Assembly (NCBI RefSeq): GCF_028858725.1
Contig: NC_084769.1
Coordinates: 13,269,501-13,333,500 of the forward strand
Direction: 5' to 3'
From: Colius striatus
Lineage: Eukaryota; Chordata; Aves; Coliiformes; Coliidae
Length of the DNA stretch: 64,000 nt
Under the pieces are notes generated by a model. It saw nothing but the letters and a program-made list of their open reading frames with translations. It was not told where the DNA came from and made no database searches. This document shows positions 1 to 10,026 of the stretch, piece after piece (position 1 is the stretch's first letter; every line of letters starts with the position of its first letter). Both the position numbers and the translations under genes were made by a program.

Positions 1-3000
1 TAAGACAAATCTGTAAGACCCTTCCCTCAGCACAAAGACATGATGTTTGCAGTTTATTAGCTGGGCACTATTGAATTGTATCCTGACAAACAAACTCCAG
101 GTTTGGAGCTGCCAGAGCTTTGTGACTGGATGGGCAGGAGCTATGCAAGTGCAAAGGACCAGTTTCTGAGGCTGTGAGGATTCTCCTGAAGCAAACCTGT
201 CTGTTGGTGTAATGTCATTGCAGACACAGCATATGAATCACAGCCCAAGTTTTTATGCTGGGAACTACTAGCTCAGCGTTTTTTCCCCATCAGCTCATAA
301 TGTTGCAAGATGAAATCCTGCCGTGTTAATACGTAGTAGAGTTCAACCAGTCGATTATTAAGAATCATTTGGAGTTGCTAATTTGGACAATGCCTTTGGA
401 GTGGGCTGCTGGTCTATGTTTGCTGTGTTGCTGTTCAATGTCAGCCCTCCCATTGCATTTTGTCAGAGCTTCCATTAATTTCAGTAGAAATCTGCATTTG
501 AGGTGAAGGGTGACCTAATCTTTAAAAAGGATCTTAATCCACTTAGCCTCTCTTGCCAAGCTCAGCATTTTTATCTTGTCAGGAGCAGACTGCATTCCCT
601 AACCTTGATGTGTCACTTTCCAGTTGGCTTAATATTTGGGTGAAGATAAAAAGGAAATGTTTTTTTCAAAGATGAAAAGAATTTGTGCATCTAAGGTATG
701 TGTGTGTGTGATGTGCAAGTCTAAAAAAGATGTGAGCATAATTTTAAGTGCTGAGGTGGTGGAAAAAAGATAAAATAACAGCAGCAGATGACTAGTGAAC
801 AAGAACAGGAAGGGGTAAATCCATCTGAAAGACTTCAAATGGGGAATTAAAAGGGAAGAAGAAATAGGGCGGAAATGTTGTTTGATGTAAAATTAAGTGC
901 AAGACGAAAATAGGACTCCTGTTAGCTTGACCTGTAAATGTCTGTTCCCAGAGGACTGAGAGCAGCTAGGAAGAATATGGTCTCCGATGCAAATACGTGC
1001 CTATGCCTTGTTAGGACTGGAGGTTACTGCATTAAACCCAGCTCGGGTTAGAAAGGGTGCAAAGCTGTTGCCAGTAGCCTGTGTTCAGTTTTGGAGGGTT
1101 TCAGCTCAGACTCTGGTCACAAAACAACGCAACAATTAACGCTAATTGGTACCTTCCTTGATGCCCTGTCCAGGGGGAATGACCCTTCCCCTGCCCCCCT
1201 GGAGGCAGCCACTTCACTCCAGGTCAGGGGAAGAGGCCACCCAGGGGATGTTGCTTGGCTCACAGGACCTTAGCGCCAACTGGAAATCTCGAGTTGAACC
1301 CAGTTCACGCAGCATGAGGACTACCTGCTGTGTATCTGATGTTTCTCCCTGGGTGGCCAAATGTCTGCAAGGAGTGAACACCCACAGACATGCCCACAAT
1401 GAGCCTTAAAGCCATTTGCTCACTTCTCTTTAATCAAAAGCTTCTTTCCTCGTATTTTCTTTTCTGTTTGGTGACCAAAGCGAAGCTTCATGTGCCTTCA
1501 CGTGGGAGTTAAGTGGGTCAGCAGGCTGCTTTGTGTCAGCTCTCACGTGGAAAAAGCCCGCTGCAAAATGCTGAGGCTTGGCAGGAAAGTGCCAATTAAA
1601 GATAGCAGTGCAGGAGCACATTGTCTGGGCTGAAAGTACTCGAATCTAGGACTGTGACAACTGTCATTTGTAAGGGAAAGAACGATGAATTATTACATTG
1701 ACTGTTGTTCTAAAGTAGCTGGCACTTCCCCTCTTTCAAGAATTTGTTCTCATGCAGTCTGGACAAGGAGTTTTTCCGTGTTATACAGGTAAAGGGTAGA
1801 GGAGGAGAGTCACGGAGCCCGGTGCAGGAATGTGATCAACAGTGCTCTGAAGCTTGTACTTGGGCTTCACCTCATGTTGGTGATATTACTTATCTGTGTC
1901 TCAGCAGCAATCCAACCTTGTCCTGAGCACAGCACAGGTCTGGTTAGGGATGTGTGCAGGAAATCTGATTGCCAAGAGATGGCAAAGGGACAGATGTAGT
2001 GCTACACTGAGTCAAGTGAAGTTGTTCTCCCCCCTAGCCATTAATGTAGTCAAGTTGAGACAGCACATAAAGGAAACATGGTTAAGTCTGCATGGCAGCA
2101 TACTCAGCTCTAGGGAAGCCACCCAGGGGCAGCCAGGCCTTGACGTTGCTACCTCTGCTGTCCTGGGCAACTTCATCATCAGACTGTCATTCATAAATTA
2201 ATCCATTTCTCCTTGGAGCACTCTGCCATCAGATTCCTGAGAAGACATTGTGCAAAAGGGCCCTGAAGGAAAGGGGAAGAGCAGGTCACTCAGGTGTAAT
2301 CAGTGTTTCTACTGAAATGGAGCCTCTCTCCCTCCCAGTCCATGCCTCTCCTTCCCACTGGTTCTGGTTTATCATTGTGGTTTTTGTTCAAAAGAGCAGT
2401 GTTGGTAAATGAAAGATAGAATATCCATACATCCCTTCATCTTAAAAAAGCTTTCTGCCTTTACTTTGCCCTTCCTTAGATCTTTCTGTGCCCTTACTGC
2501 AGACCATAAGCTGATCTGTTTCATCTTGCAAATGGTCTGTGCTTTGTGTTGCACTTGTGTAGGCATACAGCTGCTACTCACAACAAACCAGACCTTTCTC
2601 AACAAGGAGAGAACAGTGCATTTTGCAGGTGGACTGATTAGAGAGATGCTTGCTGCTTCAGTGGGGACAATGTCCTCTCAGGAGACAGATGTTCCTGCTT
2701 TTCGGTTGCATGAGTCCTGCCTGTGCTAGAGATCCACGTGTGAGGTAGGTAAGTAAATGCAGATCTTTCAGAAATGGGAGTGTAGTAAAATGTACCTTTT
2801 ATTTAGGTATGTTATTTATAAGGGCAACTCTAAACACCTGCTGTAAAAACACTGGTAGTGAAGTCCTTGTGAAGCACTTGCAAGTGATGGTAGCAGCTCT
2901 TCCAGTTTCGTTAATTTAGAGTCCTTTCTGCACCCTGGGGTAAATCCCCAAAGTTAGAAATAGCATGGTCATTATGTAACAATAACTTTGGAGAAGATGA

Positions 3001-3828
3001 GATATCCATGCAGATTAGATTCCATCCAGAAACTTGGATCTAGTTGCCCTGTAGCTTTCCCAATGTGCCTTTGTGTGGGTTTCCACTGAGAACTGTCGCA
3101 GGCAATGGACATACCAGTGTGTCATGGATGGTGCTAGAACAAATGCAGTTTGCTGTGACTGTGAGTTGATGGACTGTGCAGTATAATCAGGAGCCTCTCG
3201 TGAGCAGAGTTGAAGAATACTGAGATGCTGTGAGACTCCAAAGGAGAACTAGAAAATAAATCCATGAAAGGACAGTGTTCTGTTAGAGAAAGCAGGATCA
3301 AGCATGGTGTAGTGTGTGATATAGTGCAGTACTGTTTTCAGTAGTCACTGACTTTCAGAAACATAAAAGGGAAGAGTCGGAGCAGTGTCTTCACTGCCTA
3401 CCTTGAAAAACCTGCAGGCTGCAGTGCATGTTAGACTTGTCTTTCTAATGAAAAGGAGGCTTATGGGATCAGTCTGCCTGCTTCTGTTCAGCTGTCAGGC
3501 TACCCCCTTGCTTTTTCCGTCTCTGTGTTTAGGGAGGAGGAAAGAATCAAGTTTCATGAGAACTGGAGGAGAGAAATAATTATCAGTAGCCTGGTGGAAA
3601 GGCAGGAGGGAGCTTGGACACGGTGTTGGTTCCTTTGGCAGCAGCTGCCATTGGACCTGCAGGTGTGTACAGGTCTGGACTTGACCGCAGCTCCCGCTGG
3701 CTGCAGCTCCTCGAGGGAGAGTGGCAGGACTCACAAAAGGAAGGGAGGGCTGGGAGAGGGCTGGGCAGCTCAGAGGAACAAAGAACACAGACCTGGGAGA
3801 AACCAGACATCCTTAGCTTCTGCAGAGG

Positions 3829-3886
3829 AGTTGGACCAGATGATCTCTAAATGCCCCTTCCAACCCCTAACATTCTGTGATTCTTA
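3829..3886 (+). mobile_element. CR1 LINE 3'-end fragment
   Basis: A short stretch reads as the extreme CR1 3' UTR: a TTGGACCAGATGATCTCTAA-type segment, then CCCCTTCCAACCCCTAACAT, ending in TTCTGTGATTCTT. It is sense to CLASP1. Only the last 60 or so bases of the element are present, the usual 5' truncation of CR1 copies. Confidence 0.75.
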
Positions 3887-4587
3887 GTTCTGCTGCTCAT
3901 GGAACAGTTTGGTTATCTTAAAAATATAGGTGTAAACTGTTCCAAAAGTCTCTCCAGGGAGAAAAAGGGGGAAAAAAAAAAAAAAACAGGAAAAGAAAAA
4001 AATCAAAACATCAGAGCTGATTAAATGACAGAGAAATTTATGTCTGTGCAGAGGCTCTACCTGATTTGTAACAAAAATGCGAAGTAAGCAAATAGAGGAA
4101 GACCGTGTCCACAGTCTAGCTGTTAATTTCACAGTGAGGAAGCTTCTAACTTTTGTGCAGTTGTCCCTTGAAGTCTTGACACAAAAGAGAGAGTAAAAAT
4201 TGCATTTTCTGTGCAAAGAGGGAGGGGAGGAAGAAAGAACTTAAAACTGAAGACAATTTCATCTCTTAGAAGCTTTAGCCTGCCAAATAGTGACCCTAAA
4301 ATCACCAGAAGAAAGAACCTATGTAGAAAAGGGGCAAACACCTAGTCAGAAGGTAGTACTGAGACATTCAAGGTAAACCTGTCTTTATTGTAACATTGAA
4401 GAGAATGAATTCACAGCAAATGTGTGATACACAATTACTGCTGATAAATGAAATACTGCTTATAATTCAGCTAATTTAGAACGATCTGTTCACATTTTAT
4501 CTCATTTTTGTGTTCAGAATGGAATGCGATGATAGGTAGTAGAGAGGGAACTATGTAGGCTCCAAGTAAACTTTGTCGATAGTTCAA

Positions 4588-4812
4588 GAATCATAGAATC
4601 ATTTCAGCTGGAAAAGACCTTTAAGATCATCAAGTCCAACTACTAACCTCATGCTGCCAAGCCCACTCCTAAACCATGTCCCACAGCACTTCATCTGTGT
4701 GTCTTTTCAATATCTCCAGATATTGACTCCACCACCTCCTGGGCAGCACGTTCTAAAGCTTAGTAACCCTCTCAGTGAAAAAGTTCTTAATCTCTAGTCT
4801 AAACCTTTCCTA
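4588..4812 (-). mobile_element. CR1 LINE 3'-end fragment, antisense
   Basis: It starts with the reverse complement of the CR1 tail (AATCATAGAATCATTTCAGC), followed by the CTTTAAGATCATCAAGTCCA segment and the cysteine/proline-like CCACCACCTCCTGGGCAGC block seen in inverted CR1 copies. The element is 5'-truncated. The sequence around it has no gene. Confidence 0.9.
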
Positions 4813-6074
4813 GTGAAGGAATTCAGCTGAAGCAGAACAGTTTGTGTTTTATTAACATTCTGACAATGCTGCCCTGCCATCAGCTGCTTCTAGGAGAATG
4901 CAGAATGAGAGTAGGTCAAATGACTGTAGTCCTGGTTGCAGAATTTCCCAGCTAAGGAGGGCGAGTGTGCAGCACAGGGGCTGTTCCTCCTCTGCACCCA
5001 CAGATAGTGAGGTGGGGACTGGAAAGCCACAATAGGTGAAGCAGAGCTATTGTCTCTGCTTTGGTTAGTACTTAGCCAGTTAGGCCTCTCAGGAGATTAG
5101 CTACTACCTAGGGGGTGAGAACTAAGGTAATTTCTAAAGCTGGTTTGTAATCACCTGCTTTTGGTTTACACAGAGCTGGCATCCTTTTAAGCACTAATAT
5201 CTCTTGCTTTCTCTTCACATCTGTGCAGCCTGTTACACTTTATGTTCGACCTATGCCAGTTCCTTCGTGCAAAGCAGCAGTTATGTGAAAGTTGATGGTG
5301 GAAAAGAACAAATTATCAGATTGGGTATTATTTGGAGAGGGCTTACCAAATACCATTCCTGGGCCAAACTCGTGAGCCACAAAGAAGGGCATTATTACTC
5401 GAAGAAGTTATGACTGAAAAGGAACCCTATCTTCCACATAGAGTTCTTCCTTAGGAACCGGTTTGATGGTTCAGACTACATACTTGTTGGAAATGGCAGT
5501 GTTGTACAACCTTATGGAGGTCAGCTGCTTTCTCCAGAGCAGAGGATGAGGTCAGCGGGAGTAGTTTGAAGTGAAACGAAGGTCCTCTCCAAGCAACACA
5601 AGAGCAGCGGTCCTAAGCCACAGGAAGAAGATGGTCAAATGTCTTAGTAATGCACACAGGACCCGTTTCCTATTTCCCCCTCAGTGACACAGTAGAAGCA
5701 CTGCAACTCATTGCATGCAGGAGAGCTACTTGCTTTTTACATGCACCTTTTTAACTAAGGTTGCACCGAACCGTTTCCCGCAATGGAGAATCGTTAAAGG
5801 AGGGGCTGCGCACTGACAGGCTGGTGCGGGTTCCTTTTCCCCACAGCAGCACTCGGGCGCCGAGCTCTCCTTGCTCGGCAGCGGGGGATGTCACAGGCCG
5901 GGCCCGCCAGCCAGGAGCACCGTGGTCCTTGAAGCTCCCTGCCCCAGCCCGTCCGTCGGCAGCGGGGTTTGCCCCGGCCCGTGTCCCCGCTCTGCTGGAA
6001 AGGGGCTGTGGGGCCTGCCCCTGCCCCCTGCGCGGCGCCCTGTCAGCCGCAGCGGCTCCCGCCGCGCGGGCGGC

Positions 6075-6088
6075 GTCGCCATGGCGAC
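6075..6088. promoter_or_regulatory. RFX-type X-box-like perfect palindrome
   Basis: GTCGCCATGGCGAC is a perfect 14-bp palindrome. It matches the RFX X-box half site (GTNRCC) on both arms, with G instead of A at the fourth base of the canonical RGYAAC arm. It lies about 270 bp upstream of the inferred CLASP1 first exon. Binding is inferred from the motif only. Confidence 0.45.
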
Positions 6089-6118
6089 CGGGCCCGCCCC
6101 TAACGGCCGCGGCGGGGC

Positions 6119-6130
6119 CGCGCATGCGCA
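6119..6130. promoter_or_regulatory. NRF1-type site
   Basis: CGCGCATGCGCA is a full match to the palindromic NRF1 consensus YGCGCAYGCGCR. It is in the CpG island upstream of CLASP1 exon 1. Eleven bases downstream is TGACCTCA (6141-6148), one base away from a CREB/ATF element. Confidence 0.7.
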
Positions 6131-6331
6131 GCGCGCCCGCTGACCTCATCGCCGCCGCGCTGGGGGCTCCCCCGCGTGCCATCGAGCCGCGTTTTGTCCG
6201 CGCTTCGCCCCGCGCTCCACGGTGCTCGATGGGGGCGGTGCACGCGCGCGGCGCCGCGCCTGCGCGCTGCTGGCCCGGGACCCTTCTAGAGGCGCGGGGC
6301 GGTGACGCGCCGGCGCGGAGGGGCTGCGGGC

Positions 6332-6343
6332 GGCGCATGCGCG
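6332..6343. promoter_or_regulatory. Second NRF1-type site, near the inferred TSS
   Basis: GGCGCATGCGCG carries the GCGCATGCGC core of NRF1 sites. It sits just upstream of the inferred start of CLASP1 exon 1, where NRF1 motifs are commonly found in housekeeping CpG-island promoters. The outer bases fit the consensus less well than the site at 6119. Confidence 0.6.
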
Positions 6344-6344
6344 C

Positions 6345-6464
6345 TGGTTCCCATTCTTCCCGTGGCAGCGGGGCGGGCGCAGCCATGCAGCGCAGCGGGC
6401 GCCGCCGCCGGCACTGAGCGCCGACCGGCCCCCGCCCCGCCGCCTCCCGCGCTGCGCCCCGCAG
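6345..6464 (+). other. CLASP1: CLASP1 exon 1, noncoding 5' UTR (start approximate)
   Basis: The exon end is well defined: CCCCGCAG|GTAACG gives a donor at 6465 within the CpG island, and the next acceptor with coding capacity is at 20106. The transcription start is not visible; I placed it just after the second NRF1 motif. The exon holds a small upstream ORF from the ATG at 6385 to the TGA at 6415-6417 (10 codons, MQRSGRRRRH), with a reasonable context (GCAGCCATGC). Alternative first exons are possible and could not be excluded. An RNA-seq read spanning 6464 to 20106 would confirm it. Confidence 0.6.
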
Positions 6465-8484
6465 GTAACGGCCGCGCCGCGGCGGGCGGGGCGGGCCGCG
6501 AGGACGGGGCGGGGAGAAGCGCGGGCGGGGGCTTTGTGTGGTACCGCCGCGGGGTGACGGTGGGGAGCGGGGCGGGGCGCGGCGCGGCGGGCGCCACCGG
6601 GGTCGTCCCGCCCGCGGCATCGGGTGCGAGCGCAGCCCCGGGGTCGCCCGGCGGTGGGATTTCTTGGAGGGGAGGGGGAGGGCGGTCCGGCGGCGTGACG
6701 GCCCCGGCAGGAGCCGGGGGCTGCGGGGGCTGCTAGGGCCTAGCGGCTGGCGTCCGTCGGCCTTCGCGCCCCTGGGGCCGCGGGGCTCAGCTCCCCTCGG
6801 GCGCACCAGCGGCGCAGCGCGGTTCCGCCGGCGGGAGCGGGGCCGCCGAGCTCCGGCCGAGCGGCAGCGGCGGCAGAGCGGGGCCGGCCCTGCGGCGGAG
6901 CGGCGGCCGCGCTCGGGCTACCGCGGGGCAGAGGCCTCTTACGAGGGTTCCCTCTGGTACAGACGGTGCTGATGAAAGGGGGTGAAGTGAGGGGCAGCCG
7001 CGTCGCGGCAGCTCGGCGATGCAAGGTTACGGGAACGTCTGGAGACTGCTGTGTTTCTTAAACCGCCGTGTGATTTGGGTGGATTCAGCTCCGGCATTCC
7101 GTCCTTTTGTGCACGTCGTGCTCTGCTTCATTCGATTCTATCCAAATTTTGAATGCAAGTTGGGTGAGGACTGGAAGTTTGTGCCTGTACAAAGAGGTGG
7201 ATTAATCGTTAGACGAATCCTGCAAAAGTGCTTTCTGTGAGTTGCTGACTCTGAATAAATGAAATGTAGTTATTTGTCAGTATGTTTATACATGCTCATG
7301 CAAGCATTTAAGGTGTTTTCAATGTATGTGTCTTGAGATATCTGTGAGGAAAGCAAAAGCTACCCCCTTGTCCACCTCCCTGCACAGCTTCTTGAGAAAA
7401 AGGCAGGAAACTGAGGCAGAGTGACAAGCTGAAGGCTGTCTTGGAAGCCTGTGGTTAGAGTAGAGCAGAGACTTCCCAGGTGTGAGGGTTGTTCTGACCA
7501 GTACATCTCTGTGTCTTGCAGGCTTCTGAATTAAGTCAGCATTTAATAAAGGAGACAAAGGTTAAGCTAAGAAGCACACGCTAAACTGGTGTTAGTAAGG
7601 TGGAGATGTGGTGTCCACCCCAGTGCTTGTGCCAGCATCTCAGGCAAATGTGTTGGAGTCCATTTTGCTGCTGAGTGCTGCAGACTGTTCCTCTGCATCT
7701 TTGGAGCAGTTGCATCTCCATTGTATGCTCTTCTTGATGCCACCTGGGTGCTGTTGAAGACAAAGAATTGTCACTTGATACTGGATGACACAAATCCACC
7801 ATTTAAATCAGTAATTTCCAAATTGGGTCTTGCAAATACATTAGATGTGAAAGTGTTTGCTTCTGTGTGGGATTCTGAACTGGATTTAATAGAGATTTGC
7901 AACTGGAAAGGGGACTGCAGCTGGATTTATTTTAGAACCTCTAATATTGCTTTCGCTAGAGCAAAGGACTAAACCAAGTGTAGGATGGAACTGCAGTATA
8001 GGCATATTCAGGGTCTTCCTTATGGTAATGTAGCTTGCTGTGTGGAACAAGTGTTTGTGCTACAGTCCTGGACTTTGCAAAGTCCAGCTTTTGCTTGTTT
8101 TCTCTTTCAAACCCTGTCAGTGGGACAGATGCCTGGAAGTTATGAGAGACAGAGTAATGACTGACTGTGTCATTGTGGGTGATCCTCTCTATTTCCTACT
8201 CACACTTCTTGGATTTTTATTTTTTACAAAAATTGCTGCTGATATAAATGGATTTTTTTTCAACACCTGTGCCTGCAACTTTCCTATGAAGTCCTTGGAG
8301 TTGGTCATTCAGCTTCAAAAGTTTGTTTCAAGAAAAAATATGCCACAAAGTTAAATGCTTTACCTGTGCCTCACTTGGCTGATAATATACAGTGCTAGAA
8401 GTGAGACAGCAGTGGGCTTGTGAGGTGGAAATGTTTCTCTAGTTCATGTGCTGTTCCCTAGAGGGACAATTGCAGAAAGCACGT

Positions 8485-9302
8485 ATGATCACCAGAGGCT
8501 GTGCTGCCATTCAGCAGCATCTCAACTGGCTTGCGAGCTGGGCAGAGAGGAACCTCATGAGGTTCAACAAGGACAAGTGCAGAGTCTTGCATCTGGGGAG
8601 GAACAACCCCATGCACCAGTACAGGCTGGGGGTTGACCTACTGGAGAGCAGCTCTGCAGAGAGAGACTTGGGAGTCCTGACTGATAATAAACTAACCATG
8701 AGCCAGCAATGTGCCCTCGTGGCCAAGAAGGCCAATGGCATCCTGGGATGCATCAAGAAGAGTGTGGTCAGCAGGTCAAGGAAGGTTCTTCTCCCCCTCT
8801 ACTCTGCCCTGGTGAGGCCTCACCTGGAGTCCTGTGTCCAGTTCTGGGCTCCCCAGCTCAAGAGGGACAGGGAACTGCTGGAGAGAGTCCAGTGCAGAGC
8901 CACCAAGATGATCAGGGGACTGGAGCATCCTTCATATGAGGAAAGGCTGCAGGAACTGGGACTGTCGAGCCTGAAGCAGAGGAGACCTCATTAATACTTA
9001 CAAGTATTTAAAAAGTGTATGTCAGAAGGATGGGGCAACACTTTTTTTTTTCTGTAGTGTCCAGTGATAGGACTAGGGGTAATAGAAAAAAGCTGGAACA
9101 CAAAAGTTCCACTTAAACATGTAATGGAGCCTTGGCCCGGGCTGCTGAGGGGGATGGTGGAGTCTCCTTCTCTGGAGGTTTTAAAAACCCGCCTGGATGT
9201 GTTCCTGAGTGACCTGATCTAGGTGGACCTGCTTGAGCGGGAGGTTGGAGTAGGTGATCTCTAGCAGTTCCCCCTAACCCCTGCTGTTCTGTGATTCTAT
9301 GA
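8485..9302 (+). mobile_element. CR1 LINE 3' fragment (C-terminal ORF2 plus 3' UTR)
   Basis: A continuous frame up to 8994 carries the C-terminal part of CR1 ORF2 downstream of the RT catalytic core. Landmarks are [49 protein letters not shown] and [22 protein letters not shown]1 3' UTR follows and ends in GTTCTGTGATTCTATGAT. The copy is 5'-truncated just after the region of the missing RT motif C, and the frame stops early at CTGAAGCAGAGGAGACCTCATTAA. It is not a functional element. Confidence 0.95.
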
Positions 9303-9519
9303 TAGATCAGCTAGTCCTTCAGTCATCTTTCAAGTTCTGTAGGAATCTTAAACCTGAGCTGCAACTTTAGTGTTATGAAAACTAGATACTCAAACAGCAA
9401 AACTCGAACTGAAATGATTTTTCCGTTTCTCCTATATGTTACTCAACCTTTCCCTATCCATCAGGGCTGTTCGTTGTTAGAGGATGGGAGCTGGCAGCAG
9501 TCGGGCCACTCCTGTAACG

Positions 9520-10026
9520 GTTTACAATGTGAGGAGCTGGATCTTGATTTTGGGCCTCTCACTACAAGAAGGACATTGAGGTGTTGGAGAGTGTCCAGAG
9601 ATGGGTAATGAAGCTGGTGAAGGAACTGGAGAACAAGTCTGATGAGGAGTGGCTGAGGGAGCTGGGGATGTTAAGCCTAGAGAAGAGGAGGCTGAGAAGG
9701 AGATAAATGATCATTCTCTACAACTGCTTGAAAGAGGGTTACTGTGAGTTGGAGGTCAATCTCTTCAGTAATGAATGACAGGACAAAAGGAAATAGGCTC
9801 CAGTTAATGCCAGGGGAAGTTTAGATTGGAGATTAGGAAGAACTTTACCACCAAGAGGGTTATTAAGCGTTGGAACGGCTGCCCAGGGAAATGAAGTCAC
9901 CATCCGAACAGACATTTAAAAGATGCGTAGATGAGGTGCTGAAGGATATGGTTTAGGGTGACAGTGTGAGGTTAGTGGTTGGACTTGATCTTTAAAGGTC
10001 TTTTCCAACCGTAATGATTCTATGAT
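9520..10026 (+). mobile_element. CR1 LINE 3' fragment, different and older subfamily
   Basis: The landmarks are a degraded TGGAGAGTGTCCAGAGATGG segment, AGAAGAGGAGGCTGAGAAGG, GGCTGCCCAGGGAAATGAAG and a 3' end of GTCTTTTCCAACCGTAATGA then TTCTATGAT. It begins about 220 bp after the previous CR1 ends and is more diverged, so it is a separate insertion rather than a continuation. The frame is broken. Confidence 0.9.

Larger units (their letters stand above)
1..5790. other. Upstream intergenic region, no gene recognised
   Basis: This stretch precedes the CLASP1 promoter CpG island. I read both strands and saw no exon-like ORF with flanking splice sites and no known protein. The open frames are short and have no family resemblance; the longest are about 120 codons near 3.5 kb. 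It contains two CR1 LINE fragments (listed separately), a 15-base A run at 3972-3986, and otherwise ordinary AT-leaning sequence. In human the gene upstream of CLASP1 is NIFK, but I could not find NIFK sequence here. Confidence 0.6.
5860..6960. promoter_or_regulatory. CpG island promoter of CLASP1
   Basis: About 1.1 kb of very GC-rich, CpG-dense DNA that contrasts sharply with the AT-leaning flanks. It has repeated GC boxes (GGGCGG/CCCGCC), two palindromic NRF1-type sites, a 14-bp RFX-like palindrome and no TATA box. It surrounds the inferred noncoding first exon of CLASP1, which ends at a clean donor at 6464|6465. The long open frames here on both strands (up to 351 codons on the minus strand) are arginine, proline and alanine rich and arise from GC bias. 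A divergent minus-strand transcript is possible, but I see no exon for one. Confidence 0.85.

Noticed and set aside
5751..6806. 351-codon open frame on the minus strand over the CLASP1 promoter
   Set aside because: It is an Arg/Pro/Ala-rich translation of a CpG island in which stop codons are rare. Overlapping long frames exist on both strands, and there is no domain or splice evidence.
8446..8994. 182-codon frame resembling a protein gene
   Set aside because: It is the C-terminal part of a 5'-truncated CR1 ORF2, not a host gene.
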